Positions 55,654-63,801 of a stretch of 64,000 nucleotides of DNA are shown one piece after another. Each line of letters starts with the position of its first letter. Within the stretch, counting starts at the first letter, position 1. The translations under genes and the position numbers were made by a program. The stretch is from Janthinobacterium sp. ROICE36. Its GTDB lineage: Bacteria > Pseudomonadota > Gammaproteobacteria > Burkholderiales > Burkholderiaceae_D. The notes under the pieces were generated by a model. It ran no database searches and had not been told where the DNA came from. It was given only the letters and a program-made list of their open reading frames with translations. The DNA is taken from contig NZ_PEBS01000007.1 of NCBI RefSeq assembly GCF_002869965.1, positions 1 through 64,000 of the forward strand, written 5' to 3'.

Positions 55654-57858
55654 ATGAAATTTTCTACTCCAGCCACCACCAACCCCATCGACCAGCTGAA
55701 AGTCGTGGGCCGTCCCACGGACCGCATCGACGGCCCCCTGAAAACCACGGGCACGGCGCCGTACGCGTATGAACAAAACAAAGCCGCGCCGCATGCCGCC
55801 TACGGCTACGTGGTGGGCGCGGCGATTGCCAAGGGCCGTATCGCCTCGCTCGATACCAGCGCCGCGCGGCGCGCACCGGGCGTGCTGGCCGTGGTGACGG
55901 CCGATTCGGCAGGCAAGCTGGGCAAAGGCAAGATGAACACGGCGAAGCTGCTGGGCGGCCCGGATATCGCGCATTACCACCAGGCCATCGCGCTGGTGGT
56001 GGCGGAAACCTTCGAGCAAGCCCGCTCGGCCGCGCAGTTGCTTGACGTGAAGTATGTCGAGCAGCAGGGCGCGTTCGACCTGGCCAAGGCCAAGGGCAGC
56101 GCCACCAAGCCGAAGGACGACAAGCCCGACAGCAAGACGGGCAATTTCGCGCTCGCCTATGCGAATGCCCCCGTGCGTCTGGACGCCAGCTACACGACGC
56201 CTGACCAGTCGCACGCCATGATGGAGCCGCACGCCTCGATTGCCGCCTGGGAGGGCGACAAGTTGACGGTCTGGACGGCGAACCAGATGGTGGACTGGGG
56301 CCGGGGCGACCTGGCCCGCACGCTAGGCATTGCGAAGGACAAGGTGCGCATCGTCTCGCCCTACATCGGCGGCGGTTTCGGCGGCAAGCTGTTCGTGCGC
56401 GCGGAAGCCTTGCTGGCGGCCCTGGGCGCGCGCGCCGCGCATCGCCCCGTGAAAGTGGCCCTGACGCGGCCCTTGATGTTCAACAACACCACGCACCGGC
56501 CCGCCACCATTCAGCGCCTGCGCATCGGTGCCACGCGCGACGGCAAGATCACGGCCATCGGCCACGAATCGTGGTCCGGCGATTTGCCAGGCGGTAAACC
56601 GGAAACGGCCGTGATGCAGACGCGGCTGCTGTACGCAGGGCCGAACCGCATGACAGCCATGCGCCTGGCCGTGCTCGATTTGCCGGAAGGCAACGCCATG
56701 CGCGCCCCTGGGGAGGCGTCGGGCTTGATGGCGCTGGAAATCGCCATGGACGAGATGGCGGACAAGCTGAACATGGACCCCATCGTCTTGCGCATCCTCA
56801 ACGACACCAAGGTCGACCCGGAAAAGCCCGGCCGGCCATTTTCCCAGCGCCGCCTGATCGATTGCCTGCGCACGGGCGCCGTGGAATTTGGCTGGAAGGA
56901 GCGGCAAAGCCGGCCCGGTACGCGGCGCGACGGCCGCTGGCTGGTGGGCATGGGCGTGGCGGCCGCCTTTCGCAACAACCTCGTCATGCAGTCCGCCGCC
57001 CGCGTGCGCCTGGACGCCAACGGCATCGTGACCGTGGAAACGGACATGACGGACATCGGTACGGGCAGCTACACCATCATCGCCCAGACGGCGGCCGAAA
57101 TGCTGGGCGTGACCTTGAACCGTGTCGTCGTGCGCCTGGGCGACTCGGATTTCCCCGTTTCGGCCGGTTCGGGCGGGCAGTGGGGCGGCAACAGTTCCAC
57201 GGCCGGCGTGTACGCGGCCTGCGTGCGCCTGCGCCAGGCCATTGCCGGCAAGCTGGGTTTTGATGAAAATCAAGCACGTTTTTCCGATGGGCAAGTCAGC
57301 CAGGGCGAGCGCAGCGTGCCGCTCGCTGCCGCCGCCTTGCATGGCGATGTCGTGGCGGAAGACCATATGGAATACGGCGACCTCGACAAAAAATTCCAGC
57401 AATCGACGTTTGGCGCGCATTTCGTCGAGGTCGGCGTGGATAGCGACACGGGCGAAGTGCGCGTGCGCCGCATGCTGGCCGTGTGCGCGGCGGGCCGCAT
57501 CCTGAACCCGAAAACGGCGCGCAGCCAGGTGATCGGCGCCATGACCATGGGCGTAGGCGCGGCCCTGATGGAAGAACTGGTGGTCGACCGGCGCTGCGGC
57601 TTTTTCGTCAACCACGACCTGGCCGGCTACGAAGTGCCCGTGCACGCGGACATCCCGCACCAGGACGTCATCTTCCTCGATGAAACGGACCCCATGTCCT
57701 CGCCCATGAAAGCCAAGGGCGTGGGCGAGCTGGGCATCTGCGGCGTGGCGGCGGCGATTGCGAATGCCGTCTACAACGCGACGGGGGTGAGGGTGAGGCA
57801 ATATCCGGTCACCTTGGACAAGCTGATTGGCAAGCTCCACGACAAGGTGATGGCGTAA
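55654..57858 (+). CDS. paoC: Periplasmic aldehyde oxidoreductase, molybdenum cofactor subunit
   Basis: A 734-residue catalytic subunit binding a molybdopterin cofactor. Motifs: the N-terminal DRIDGPLKTTGTAPYAYE, YIGGGFGGKLF (near residue 237), MRAPGEASGLMALE, and the C-terminal KGVGELGICG with the catalytic glutamate near residue 692. The complex oxidises aldehydes to carboxylic acids in the periplasm, protecting against reactive aldehydes. A PaoD/XdhC-type maturation factor, often the next gene, is not present here, so it must be encoded elsewhere. Confidence 0.93.
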   Translation: MKFSTPATTNPIDQLKVVGRPTDRIDGPLKTTGTAPYAYEQNKAAPHAAYGYVVGAAIAKGRIASLDTSAARRAPGVLAVVTADSAGKLGKGKMNTAKLLGGPDIAHYHQAIALVVAETFEQARSAAQLLDVKYVEQQGAFDLAKAKGSATKPKDDKPDSKTGNFALAYANAPVRLDASYTTPDQSHAMMEPHASIAAWEGDKLTVWTANQMVDWGRGDLARTLGIAKDKVRIVSPYIGGGFGGKLFVRAEALLAALGARAAHRPVKVALTRPLMFNNTTHRPATIQRLRIGATRDGKITAIGHESWSGDLPGGKPETAVMQTRLLYAGPNRMTAMRLAVLDLPEGNAMRAPGEASGLMALEIAMDEMADKLNMDPIVLRILNDTKVDPEKPGRPFSQRRLIDCLRTGAVEFGWKERQSRPGTRRDGRWLVGMGVAAAFRNNLVMQSAARVRLDANGIVTVETDMTDIGTGSYTIIAQTAAEMLGVTLNRVVVRLGDSDFPVSAGSGGQWGGNSSTAGVYAACVRLRQAIAGKLGFDENQARFSDGQVSQGERSVPLAAAALHGDVVAEDHMEYGDLDKKFQQSTFGAHFVEVGVDSDTGEVRVRRMLAVCAAGRILNPKTARSQVIGAMTMGVGAALMEELVVDRRCGFFVNHDLAGYEVPVHADIPHQDVIFLDETDPMSSPMKAKGVGELGICGVAAAIANAVYNATGVRVRQYPVTLDKLIGKLHDKVMA

Positions 57859-57963
57859 CTGAGCCGCGTGGAGAGCACGGCGTGATGGTGCTGCCTTGCC
57901 GCACGGTGTCGTTTGACATTGTGAAGTGTTTTTTCCTCCGCGTGTGACGAAAACTCAGCGGTT

Positions 57964-58178
57964 TTGACGGGCATGGATGCCTGCCGCACCATGGACGGCG
58001 TGCGCTCGCGCGGCGTGGAACTGGAAGTGCCGGGCCAGCTGATGCCGGGCTGGCAGTTGCAGGCTGGCGACACCTACAAGATCGCGCGGGACGCCAGCAC
58101 TAGGGCATCGGCACAGGCCGCCGCGTCAGTTACGGCGATCCGCGCAATGTGATGCAGAGCTTGAATTGCCGCTATTGA
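57964..58178 (+). pseudogene. C-terminal remnant of a TonB-dependent receptor
   Basis: Two barrel pieces in different frames remain. The first reads DGVRSRGVELEVPGQLMPG then WQLQAGDTY, a beta-strand pair seen near the C-terminus of TonB-dependent siderophore receptors. From 58116 the frame changes to RRVSYGDPRNVMQSLNCRY, the typical last strand (YGxPRNVxxSLxYxF) ending at 58178 with Tyr instead of Phe. Everything before, and about 70 residues between the two, is missing. The rest of 57859-58286 shows only the start region of corA. Confidence 0.75.
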
Positions 58179-58286
58179 GGCCAAGCGGGCCGGACCGCCT
58201 TGTGCCGACCCGCTTGGCGATACAAGGCACCTGGTCTTTCCGCTATACTGGCCCCCCAATATTGCCCCCATCAGCTGAAAATCACC

Positions 58287-59273
58287 ATGGACCTGAGTAC
58301 CCACGCCGCCATCGTCAATTGCGAAGCGTATCGCGATGGCAAGAAAATAGCCCATTTCGACATCGACAAAGTGGGCGACTTCCTCGGCGACCCCGATTGT
58401 TTCGTGTGGATCGGCATGGCCAGCCCCGACGTCACGGCCATGCAGGCGCTGCAATCGGCCTTCGGCTTGCACGAACTGGCCGTCGAAGATGCGCAGGGCG
58501 CGCACGAGCGGCCCAAGCTGGAAGAGTATGGCGACACCCTGTTCATGGTGATGCACACGGCTACCCTGGACGGCGACGTCATCGTCTACGGCGAAACCCA
58601 CGTGTTTCTCGGCCCCCGCTTCATCATTACGGTGCGCCATGGCGCCTCGGCCGGCTATGCGAAGTTGCGTGAGCGCAAGGAAAGCGTGCCCCAGAAACTC
58701 GCCAGCGGTCCCGGCTACGTGCTGTATTCCATCATCGACTTCATCGTCGACCAGTACCAGCCCTGCATCGACCATTTGCAAGCCAGGTTCCAGCACTATG
58801 AATTGCAACTGTTCCAGCCCAGTCTCTCCGAAGACAAGCTGCAGGATTTCTACCAGCTCAAGACGGAGTTGCTGAAACTCGATGCGGCCGTGCATCCCCT
58901 GCATGACATTTGCACCCAGCTGATCCGTTTTCATGGCGATATCGTGCCCAAGGAAAACCGCATCTATTACCGCGACATTCTCGACCACGTCAAGCGGGTC
59001 ACGCACACGGCGGGGCAGATGCGCGAACTGGTCAATTCGGCCATGCAGGTGGCGCTGGGACAAATCTCGATCCGCCAGAACGAGGTGGTCAAGCGCCTGG
59101 CCGCCTGGGCCGCCATCCTGGCCGTGCCCACCATGGTCTTCAGCCTGTATGGCATGAACTTCGAATTCATGCCCGAACTGAAGTGGCGCGGCAGCTATCC
59201 GGCCGTGATCGTGGTCATTATCGCCGGCTGCTACTGGCTGCACCGGCGTCTGAGGCGCGAGGGCTGGCTGTAG
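58287..59273 (+). CDS. corA: CorA-family magnesium/cobalt transporter
   Basis: A 328-residue divalent-cation channel. The N-terminal cytoplasmic alpha-beta domain (ELAVEDAQGAHERPKLEEYG near residue 68) leads to the long stalk helix, and two membrane segments follow at the C-terminus. The signature YGMNFEFMPEL has the invariant Gly-Met-Asn at residues 289-291. ATG at 58287 gives the usual length. It stands alone between two gene remnants. Confidence 0.93.
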   Translation: MDLSTHAAIVNCEAYRDGKKIAHFDIDKVGDFLGDPDCFVWIGMASPDVTAMQALQSAFGLHELAVEDAQGAHERPKLEEYGDTLFMVMHTATLDGDVIVYGETHVFLGPRFIITVRHGASAGYAKLRERKESVPQKLASGPGYVLYSIIDFIVDQYQPCIDHLQARFQHYELQLFQPSLSEDKLQDFYQLKTELLKLDAAVHPLHDICTQLIRFHGDIVPKENRIYYRDILDHVKRVTHTAGQMRELVNSAMQVALGQISIRQNEVVKRLAAWAAILAVPTMVFSLYGMNFEFMPELKWRGSYPAVIVVIIAGCYWLHRRLRREGWL

Positions 59274-59275
59274 CC

Positions 59276-59480
59276 AGCCGCCTCCAGTATCAGCGCCGCC
59301 ACTTCCACGGGGCGCGAGGCCAGGCGTGGCTGGCGTTCAGGGCGATGACTTTGCGCGCTTGCAGGCGCGCTGCCATGCGCTCCTGGTTGACGGGCGAAAT
59401 CAGGTGGTCGGCGCTGGAAATCTGGTACCAGCTGGGTTGATGCTGCCAGGCCGGGTCGCCGAAGGTGCTGGCCAGCGGTG
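59276..59480 (-). pseudogene. C-terminal remnant of an alpha/beta hydrolase
   Basis: On the minus strand, the reading frame ending near 59330 gives STFGDPAWQHQPSWYQISS, SADHLISPVNQERMAARLQA and RKVIALNASHA, the tail of a known alpha/beta hydrolase group, with the catalytic His in NASHA. After that point four bases (AGCC) appear to be lost, and the next frame gives LASRPVEVAALILEAAGY. The N-terminal three quarters are absent; the remnant starts directly at the stop codon of the intact hydrolase gene at 59483. Confidence 0.75.
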
Positions 59481-59482
59481 CT

Positions 59483-60535
59483 TCATCTGTCCCAACGCAT
59501 GGCCTCGATGGCGCCGACCACGGCTGATTCGTATTCGATGAAGAAATCGCTGTGGAAACCGTCGCGTATCACCAGGTGGCTGCTGCCGGGCAGGGCGGCC
59601 GCCAGGCGCTCGCCATCGGCAAGGCGCAGCGGGCGGAAAGAGTCCAGCACCGCTTGCGCGGCGGCCTGGGTGGCGGGATCGGCCTGCAACAGCCATGGAA
59701 ACAGCTTGCGCAGGGTGCCGGGATCGACGGTGACCACTAGCGCCGGCGCACGCACGCGGCGGTAGTCAGGCGAGAAATTGTGCGCAGCCTTGTCCATGGC
59801 CCTGGCAATGGCGGGCGGGGTATTCGGCCGCACCGCGCCGCCGGGCAGCACTTCCAAGGTGGCGCGCCAGTTCGCTTCCAGTGCCGGCCACCATTGCTTG
59901 GTGAGCCGCTTGGCATAGGCGATCGAGGCGGGCATCGATGCCAGGTCGGCCGGGCCGGGCTGTGGTTCATCGAGGAATGAGGGTTCGGGCTCCTCAAAGC
60001 CACCGCTGGCCAGGTAATCGAAGGTCGTGTCCAGATACACGAGTCCCCGCACGCGCTGCGGATGGATGCCGGCGAACAGGGTCAGCTCGTTGCCGGCGAT
60101 CGAGTGGCCGGCCAAGATGACGCGCTCGATGTGCAGGGCCTCGAGCACGGCCAGCAGGTCGGCCACCAGGGTGGCGGGTGCATAGCTGGCGTCGTCCACG
60201 GGCAGCGGCTTGCCCGAAGCGCCATAGCCGCGCCGCGTGATGGCCAGTACGCGGTGGCGCTGCGCCAGCGCGGGCGCCAGGCTGTCGAAGGCATGCGCAT
60301 TGGCGCCCAGTCCGGCCAGCAACACAATGACGTCGTCGCCTGCGCCGCCCGGTGTTGCTGGCCAGTCGCGCACCTGCAGGCTGACGCCGGGCGCGACGGC
60401 GATCTGCCGCTGCGTCACCGGGGCGATGAGCGAGACGGACGAACCGCCGCAGGCGGCGAGGGCCGCCAGCGTGCCGGCGCTGAACAGCAGGCGCCGGCGG
60501 GCGTGGAAATGCGAGGTGTAGTCTGTTGTGGCCAT
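59483..60535 (-). CDS. Exported alpha/beta hydrolase with a Tat/lipoprotein-type signal
   Basis: A 350-residue alpha/beta hydrolase. The N-terminus has a twin-arginine motif followed by a lipobox (RRRLLFSAGTLAALAAC), suggesting export in folded form and lipid anchoring. The nucleophile elbow is LAGHSIAGNE, with Ser near residue 144; VTVDPG and a late GSSHLVIRDGFH supply the probable acid and histidine. It is transcribed alone. An unrelated hydrolase tail lies directly after it. Substrate unknown. Confidence 0.88.
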   Translation of the reverse strand: MATTDYTSHFHARRRLLFSAGTLAALAACGGSSVSLIAPVTQRQIAVAPGVSLQVRDWPATPGGAGDDVIVLLAGLGANAHAFDSLAPALAQRHRVLAITRRGYGASGKPLPVDDASYAPATLVADLLAVLEALHIERVILAGHSIAGNELTLFAGIHPQRVRGLVYLDTTFDYLASGGFEEPEPSFLDEPQPGPADLASMPASIAYAKRLTKQWWPALEANWRATLEVLPGGAVRPNTPPAIARAMDKAAHNFSPDYRRVRAPALVVTVDPGTLRKLFPWLLQADPATQAAAQAVLDSFRPLRLADGERLAAALPGSSHLVIRDGFHSDFFIEYESAVVGAIEAMRWDR

Positions 60536-60633
60536 GCTGTATTGCTCATCGGGTGGAAGGCATGACCAGTATCGGCGCCGTGCATGAAGCGCGGCTGAGC
60601 GCTGCGTGAAGAAGCGATGAAAGGCGGTGCGCG

Positions 60634-60944
60634 CTACAGCATGCGCTGGAAGACCCCGTCCTTGTCCAGCAGCAGATGCTTGAGGCCCGCCAGCGCATGC
60701 AGCACGATCAGGCCGGCCTGTGGCCCAGGCGCCATGCGGCGCGCGCGGCGAGCAGCAGCAAAAGCAGCAAGCCCAGCGATTTATGCAGATTGAAGTACAC
60801 CTCGCTGCCGGGATCGTCCTCGACCTCCATCATGGTCCAGCCCAGGGCCAGCATGGCGGGGATCAGCACGGCCATCAGCCAGTGCAGCAGGTGTGCCGGG
60901 GCCGCGTGGCGCCAGCCTTGCGTCGTCAATTTTTCGGTGTTCAT
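60634..60944 (-). pseudogene. Cytochrome b561 with its middle deleted
   Basis: From the ATG at 60944 the frame encodes the first membrane segments of a di-haem cytochrome b561: AHLLHWLMAVLIPAMLALGW with a haem-ligand His, then VYFNLHKSLGLLLLLLLAAR. It stops at RLGHRPA. In another frame the sequence continues GLIVLHALAGLKHLLLDKDG to VFQRML and a TAG at 60634, the usual C-terminus with the last haem ligands. About 90 residues between, and reading-frame continuity, are lost. It is divergent from the response-regulator remnant. Confidence 0.82.
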
Positions 60945-61110
60945 GGTAGATACTTCTCGGTGAGTCGCGTGGATGAATCGTGTTGGCGCCGCCTCAGTCG
61001 ATGGACCGGATGGCGAGCGTCGAGCAGGGCCAGTATTGTCCAGCAAGGCTGGCAGCGGTTAAGATGGGAGGCAGCGGAAGTGGACGTTGGACGGATGGTC
61101 GCCAGCAGAT

Positions 61111-61127
61111 GTTAAGAAGTTCTTAAT
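61111..61127. promoter_or_regulatory. PmrA/QseB-type operator
   Basis: GTTAAGAAGTTCTTAAT contains two TTAA half-sites 11 bases apart in the pattern TTAAG-N5-CTTAA, which is the PmrA/QseB box; it is also a 15-base perfect palindrome (61112-61126). It lies 49 bases before the regulator remnant at 61176 and upstream of the divergent cytochrome b561 remnant. Site identity is inferred from the known consensus. Confidence 0.6.
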
Positions 61128-61175
61128 GTCCGGCCCCTACGCTGCCTGCATGAAATTCAGACAGGACAGGCCAGG

Positions 61176-61421
61176 ATGCGCATATTGCTGACAGAAGACG
61201 ACCCCCAGCTGGGGCGCGCCACGCAGATGGGGCTGGAGCAAGCCGGCTATGCGGTCGATTGGGTGCAGTCGGCCGAAAGCGCGCATATGGCCGTGCGCCT
61301 GCACCGCTATGGCTGTTTGTTGCTAGCCCCGGCCCTGCCGGGCGAGGATGGCATGCAGGCACTGGCCATCGGTTACAGCATCGACAAGCCCGCTACGCCC
61401 GATACGCAGGCGTGTCCATGA
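61176..61421 (+). pseudogene. OmpR-family response regulator reduced to its two ends
   Basis: The 81-codon frame matches the first 62 residues of a QseB-type receiver (MRILLTEDDPQLGRATQMGL, QAGYAVDWVQSAE, LPGEDGMQAL), and then jumps in frame to the last residues of the winged helix (IGYSIDKPATPD). About 140 residues are gone, including the rest of the receiver and the recognition helix. Residue 51, the phosphoacceptor Asp in the intact QseB-like protein at 3978, is Ala here (LLLAPALPG). The start has an ATG with a GGCCAGG site, and the stop overlaps the kinase start. Without its output domain it cannot act as a regulator. Confidence 0.85.
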
Positions 61422-62812
61422 TGCCCGCCATCCCGGGTAACGCGGGCGCATGGTCGCTGCGGCGCACGCTGCTGGCCGTGCTGCTGGGACTGACATTCAC
61501 CTTATGGGGCTTCAGCGCCGCCATCGTGTATCTGGAAGCGGGGCGCGAAAGCCAGGAACTGTTCGACCAGTCGCTGGCCGAGACGGGGCATTTGCTGCTC
61601 TCTCTGGCGGAACACGAAGTGCAGGAGCATGGCGCGAGCACGTCGCTGGTGATGCCGGCGGCGCAGAACCGCAACCACCGCCAGTACCTGCTGTTCCAGG
61701 TATGGGATGCGCAGCACCGCCTGATGTACAAGAACGCCGGCGCGCCGGACCGGGCATTCGCCGCGCCTGCCGATGTCGGCTACAGCTGGCGCGACAACGA
61801 TGGCCGCCTGTGGCGCATCTACACGAGCTGGAATCACGACGCGCAGCTGCAGATCCAGGTGGCGGAACCGGCCAGCCATCGCCAGGAAATCAGCAGCCGC
61901 TTCGCCCTGAAGCTGCTGGCCATCGGTTTGCCGATGGCGGCCCTGGCGGCGCTGGCCATCTGGTGGAGCATCAACCGCGTGTTTCGCGCCCTGCGCCGTT
62001 GCGCCGATGAAGTGGCGCAGCGCACGCCCGACGATCTCGCCAATGTCAGCGTGACGGGCGCCCCCATGGAAGTGCAGCCGCTGCTGCAGGCCATCAACCG
62101 CCTGTTCGTGCGCGTGCGCCAGACGCGCGAGCAGGAGCAGCGCTTCACGGCCGATGCCGCGCATGAATTGCGCACGCCGCTGGCGGCCATCAAGACCAAC
62201 CTGCAGGTGTTGCAGCGCGCGCGCAGCGATGCTGAACGCAGCGAGTCCGTGACGGGCCTGGGCCTGAGCGTGGACCGCGCCACGCGTCTGGTGGGGCAGT
62301 TGCTGACCTTGTCCCGGCTCGACCCGCAGTCGCCGCCGCCCGAGCTGCCCGTGCTGGACCTGGCCGCCTTGCTGGCCGAACAGCTGCCTGCCTGGATGGT
62401 GCAGGCGCAACGCCAGGATTTGCTGCTGCGGGCCGACCTGGCCACGGCGCCATGCCGTTTGCAACTGGACCATGTTCTGATCCTGGCGCGCAACCTGATG
62501 GACAACGCCATGCGCTACACGCCGGCCGGCGGCACGCTGGCGCTGGCCTGCTGCACCGGGGCCGATGGCGTGCTGCTACGCGTGAGCGATACGGGGCCCG
62601 GCATCGCCGAGCCTTTGCGCGAGCGCGTGTTCGAACGCTTTTTCCGCGCTGCTGGTGCGCACCAGCCGGGCAGCGGCCTGGGCTTGTCGATCGTGCGGCG
62701 CATCGCTGAAACGCATGGCGCCAGCGTGCAGCTGGCCGCCGGGCCGGACGGCACGGGCCTGGTGGTGACGGTGCGCTTTCCCGCACCCACCGGCCCGTCC
62801 ATTCATGCATAA
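61418..62812 (+). CDS. Sensor histidine kinase (QseC-like), orphaned from its regulator
   Basis: A 464-residue inner-membrane kinase with membrane segments at about residues 15-38 and 170-190 and a 130-residue periplasmic region between. The His box DAAHELRTPLAAIK holds His249, and the ATPase motifs NLMDNAMRYTPAGG, DTGPGIAE and GLGLSIVRRIAETHG are intact. ATG at 61418 overlaps the stop of the regulator remnant. Its natural partner is broken, so it would be inactive, act on another regulator such as that at 3978, or phosphorylate one elsewhere. Confidence 0.92.
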   Translation: MMPAIPGNAGAWSLRRTLLAVLLGLTFTLWGFSAAIVYLEAGRESQELFDQSLAETGHLLLSLAEHEVQEHGASTSLVMPAAQNRNHRQYLLFQVWDAQHRLMYKNAGAPDRAFAAPADVGYSWRDNDGRLWRIYTSWNHDAQLQIQVAEPASHRQEISSRFALKLLAIGLPMAALAALAIWWSINRVFRALRRCADEVAQRTPDDLANVSVTGAPMEVQPLLQAINRLFVRVRQTREQEQRFTADAAHELRTPLAAIKTNLQVLQRARSDAERSESVTGLGLSVDRATRLVGQLLTLSRLDPQSPPPELPVLDLAALLAEQLPAWMVQAQRQDLLLRADLATAPCRLQLDHVLILARNLMDNAMRYTPAGGTLALACCTGADGVLLRVSDTGPGIAEPLRERVFERFFRAAGAHQPGSGLGLSIVRRIAETHGASVQLAAGPDGTGLVVTVRFPAPTGPSIHA

Positions 62813-62924
62813 AGGAGTTTCAGCATGCCATTGCGGCACCGCGAGTTTCACCGGATGCACAACGTGGGCCGGCGGCGGCATCGGGCATCGGTGCGCTGTT
62901 CGGCGCCACGGCAGCTTGACGCTG
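62813..62924. other. Short interval with a strong ribosome site but no intact gene
   Basis: AAAGGAG at 62814-62820 sits just before an ATG at 62825, giving a frame of about 50 codons that runs into the opposing gene and has no recognisable motif. A different frame ends SGIGALFGATAA then stop at 62917. This may be the start and end of a small gene whose middle is missing, as elsewhere in this stretch. Confidence 0.3.
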
Positions 62925-63770
62925 TCAGTGCGAGACCAGCACCGGCAAGGTCATCTCCTGCAACACCGTGCGCGTGACGCCGCCCAGCAGCGCCTCGCGC
63001 AGGCGCATGTGGCCGTAGCAGCCCATCACCACCAGGTCGCAGCGCCGCTGCGCGGCCATCGCCAGCAATGCCGCGCCCACGTCCTGGCCCGGCGGCGTGT
63101 CGTGTTGCAGCACCTCGACATTGACGCCGTGGCGCGTCAGGTACAGGGCCAGGTCGGCACCCGGCTGCTCGCCGTGCGCGGCCGGCTGGGCGTGCGAATT
63201 GACGACGGCCAGGGTCACCTGCTGCGCACGTTGCAGCAGCGGCAGCGCATCGGTGATGGCGCGCAGCGCTTCGGCGCTGCCGTTCCAGGCCAGCAGCGGA
63301 TGCTGCGCGCTGCCCGCTAGCGCAGCGGACGGCGCGTGCGGCACCATCAGCACGGGCCGGCCGCAATGGAGCATCAGGTATTCGGGCGTGCCGGCGATGA
63401 CGCGCGACGGCGTATCCTGCGCATCCGTCTGGCCGAGGATCAGCAAGTCGCAATAGCGCGCCTGCAGCAGCAGCGCGCCTTGCGCATCGTCGTCGACGAA
63501 GCGCGTTTCGTAAGTGCCCAGGCCTTCTTCGCGGGCGATGCGCTCGAATTCATGCAAGGCTTCGCTGGCCTGGCTGCGCAGCGCCTGCATCTGCGCCGGC
63601 GCGAATTGCAGCGCATTGACGCCGCCGCCGTACGCATAGCGCGAGATGCCGCTCATGGCCGAACCGATCAGGTGGGCGCCTTCAGCAATGGCCAGGCGCG
63701 CGGCCAGGCGGATGCGCTGGGCACAGTGGCGGGAATTGTCTACGTGGACCAGCAGGGTGGTGTAGGGCAT
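62925..63770 (-). CDS. Tandem universal stress protein
   Basis: A 281-residue cytoplasmic protein with two UspA-like domains: residues 1-140 (MPYTTLLVHVDNSRHCAQRI, LLILGQTDAQDTPSRVIAGT) and 155-281 (PLLAWNGSAEALRAI, LVVMGCYGHMRLREALLGGVT). The second domain keeps the ATP-binding pattern Gly-x2-Gly-x9-Gly-Gly; the first is degenerate, as is common in tandem Usp proteins. It probably responds to stress or growth arrest. It stands alone between decayed neighbours. Confidence 0.9.
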   Translation of the reverse strand: MPYTTLLVHVDNSRHCAQRIRLAARLAIAEGAHLIGSAMSGISRYAYGGGVNALQFAPAQMQALRSQASEALHEFERIAREEGLGTYETRFVDDDAQGALLLQARYCDLLILGQTDAQDTPSRVIAGTPEYLMLHCGRPVLMVPHAPSAALAGSAQHPLLAWNGSAEALRAITDALPLLQRAQQVTLAVVNSHAQPAAHGEQPGADLALYLTRHGVNVEVLQHDTPPGQDVGAALLAMAAQRRCDLVVMGCYGHMRLREALLGGVTRTVLQEMTLPVLVSH

Positions 63771-63801
63771 GGTGTTTTCCTCGGTTGTCGGCTGTCGGTG
63801 A

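Noticed and set aside
62825-62920. Small protein gene with a strong ribosome site after the kinase gene
   Set aside because: The frame runs into the opposing Usp gene, is Arg/His-rich and shows no family features; more likely a remnant, so it is listed only as an interval.
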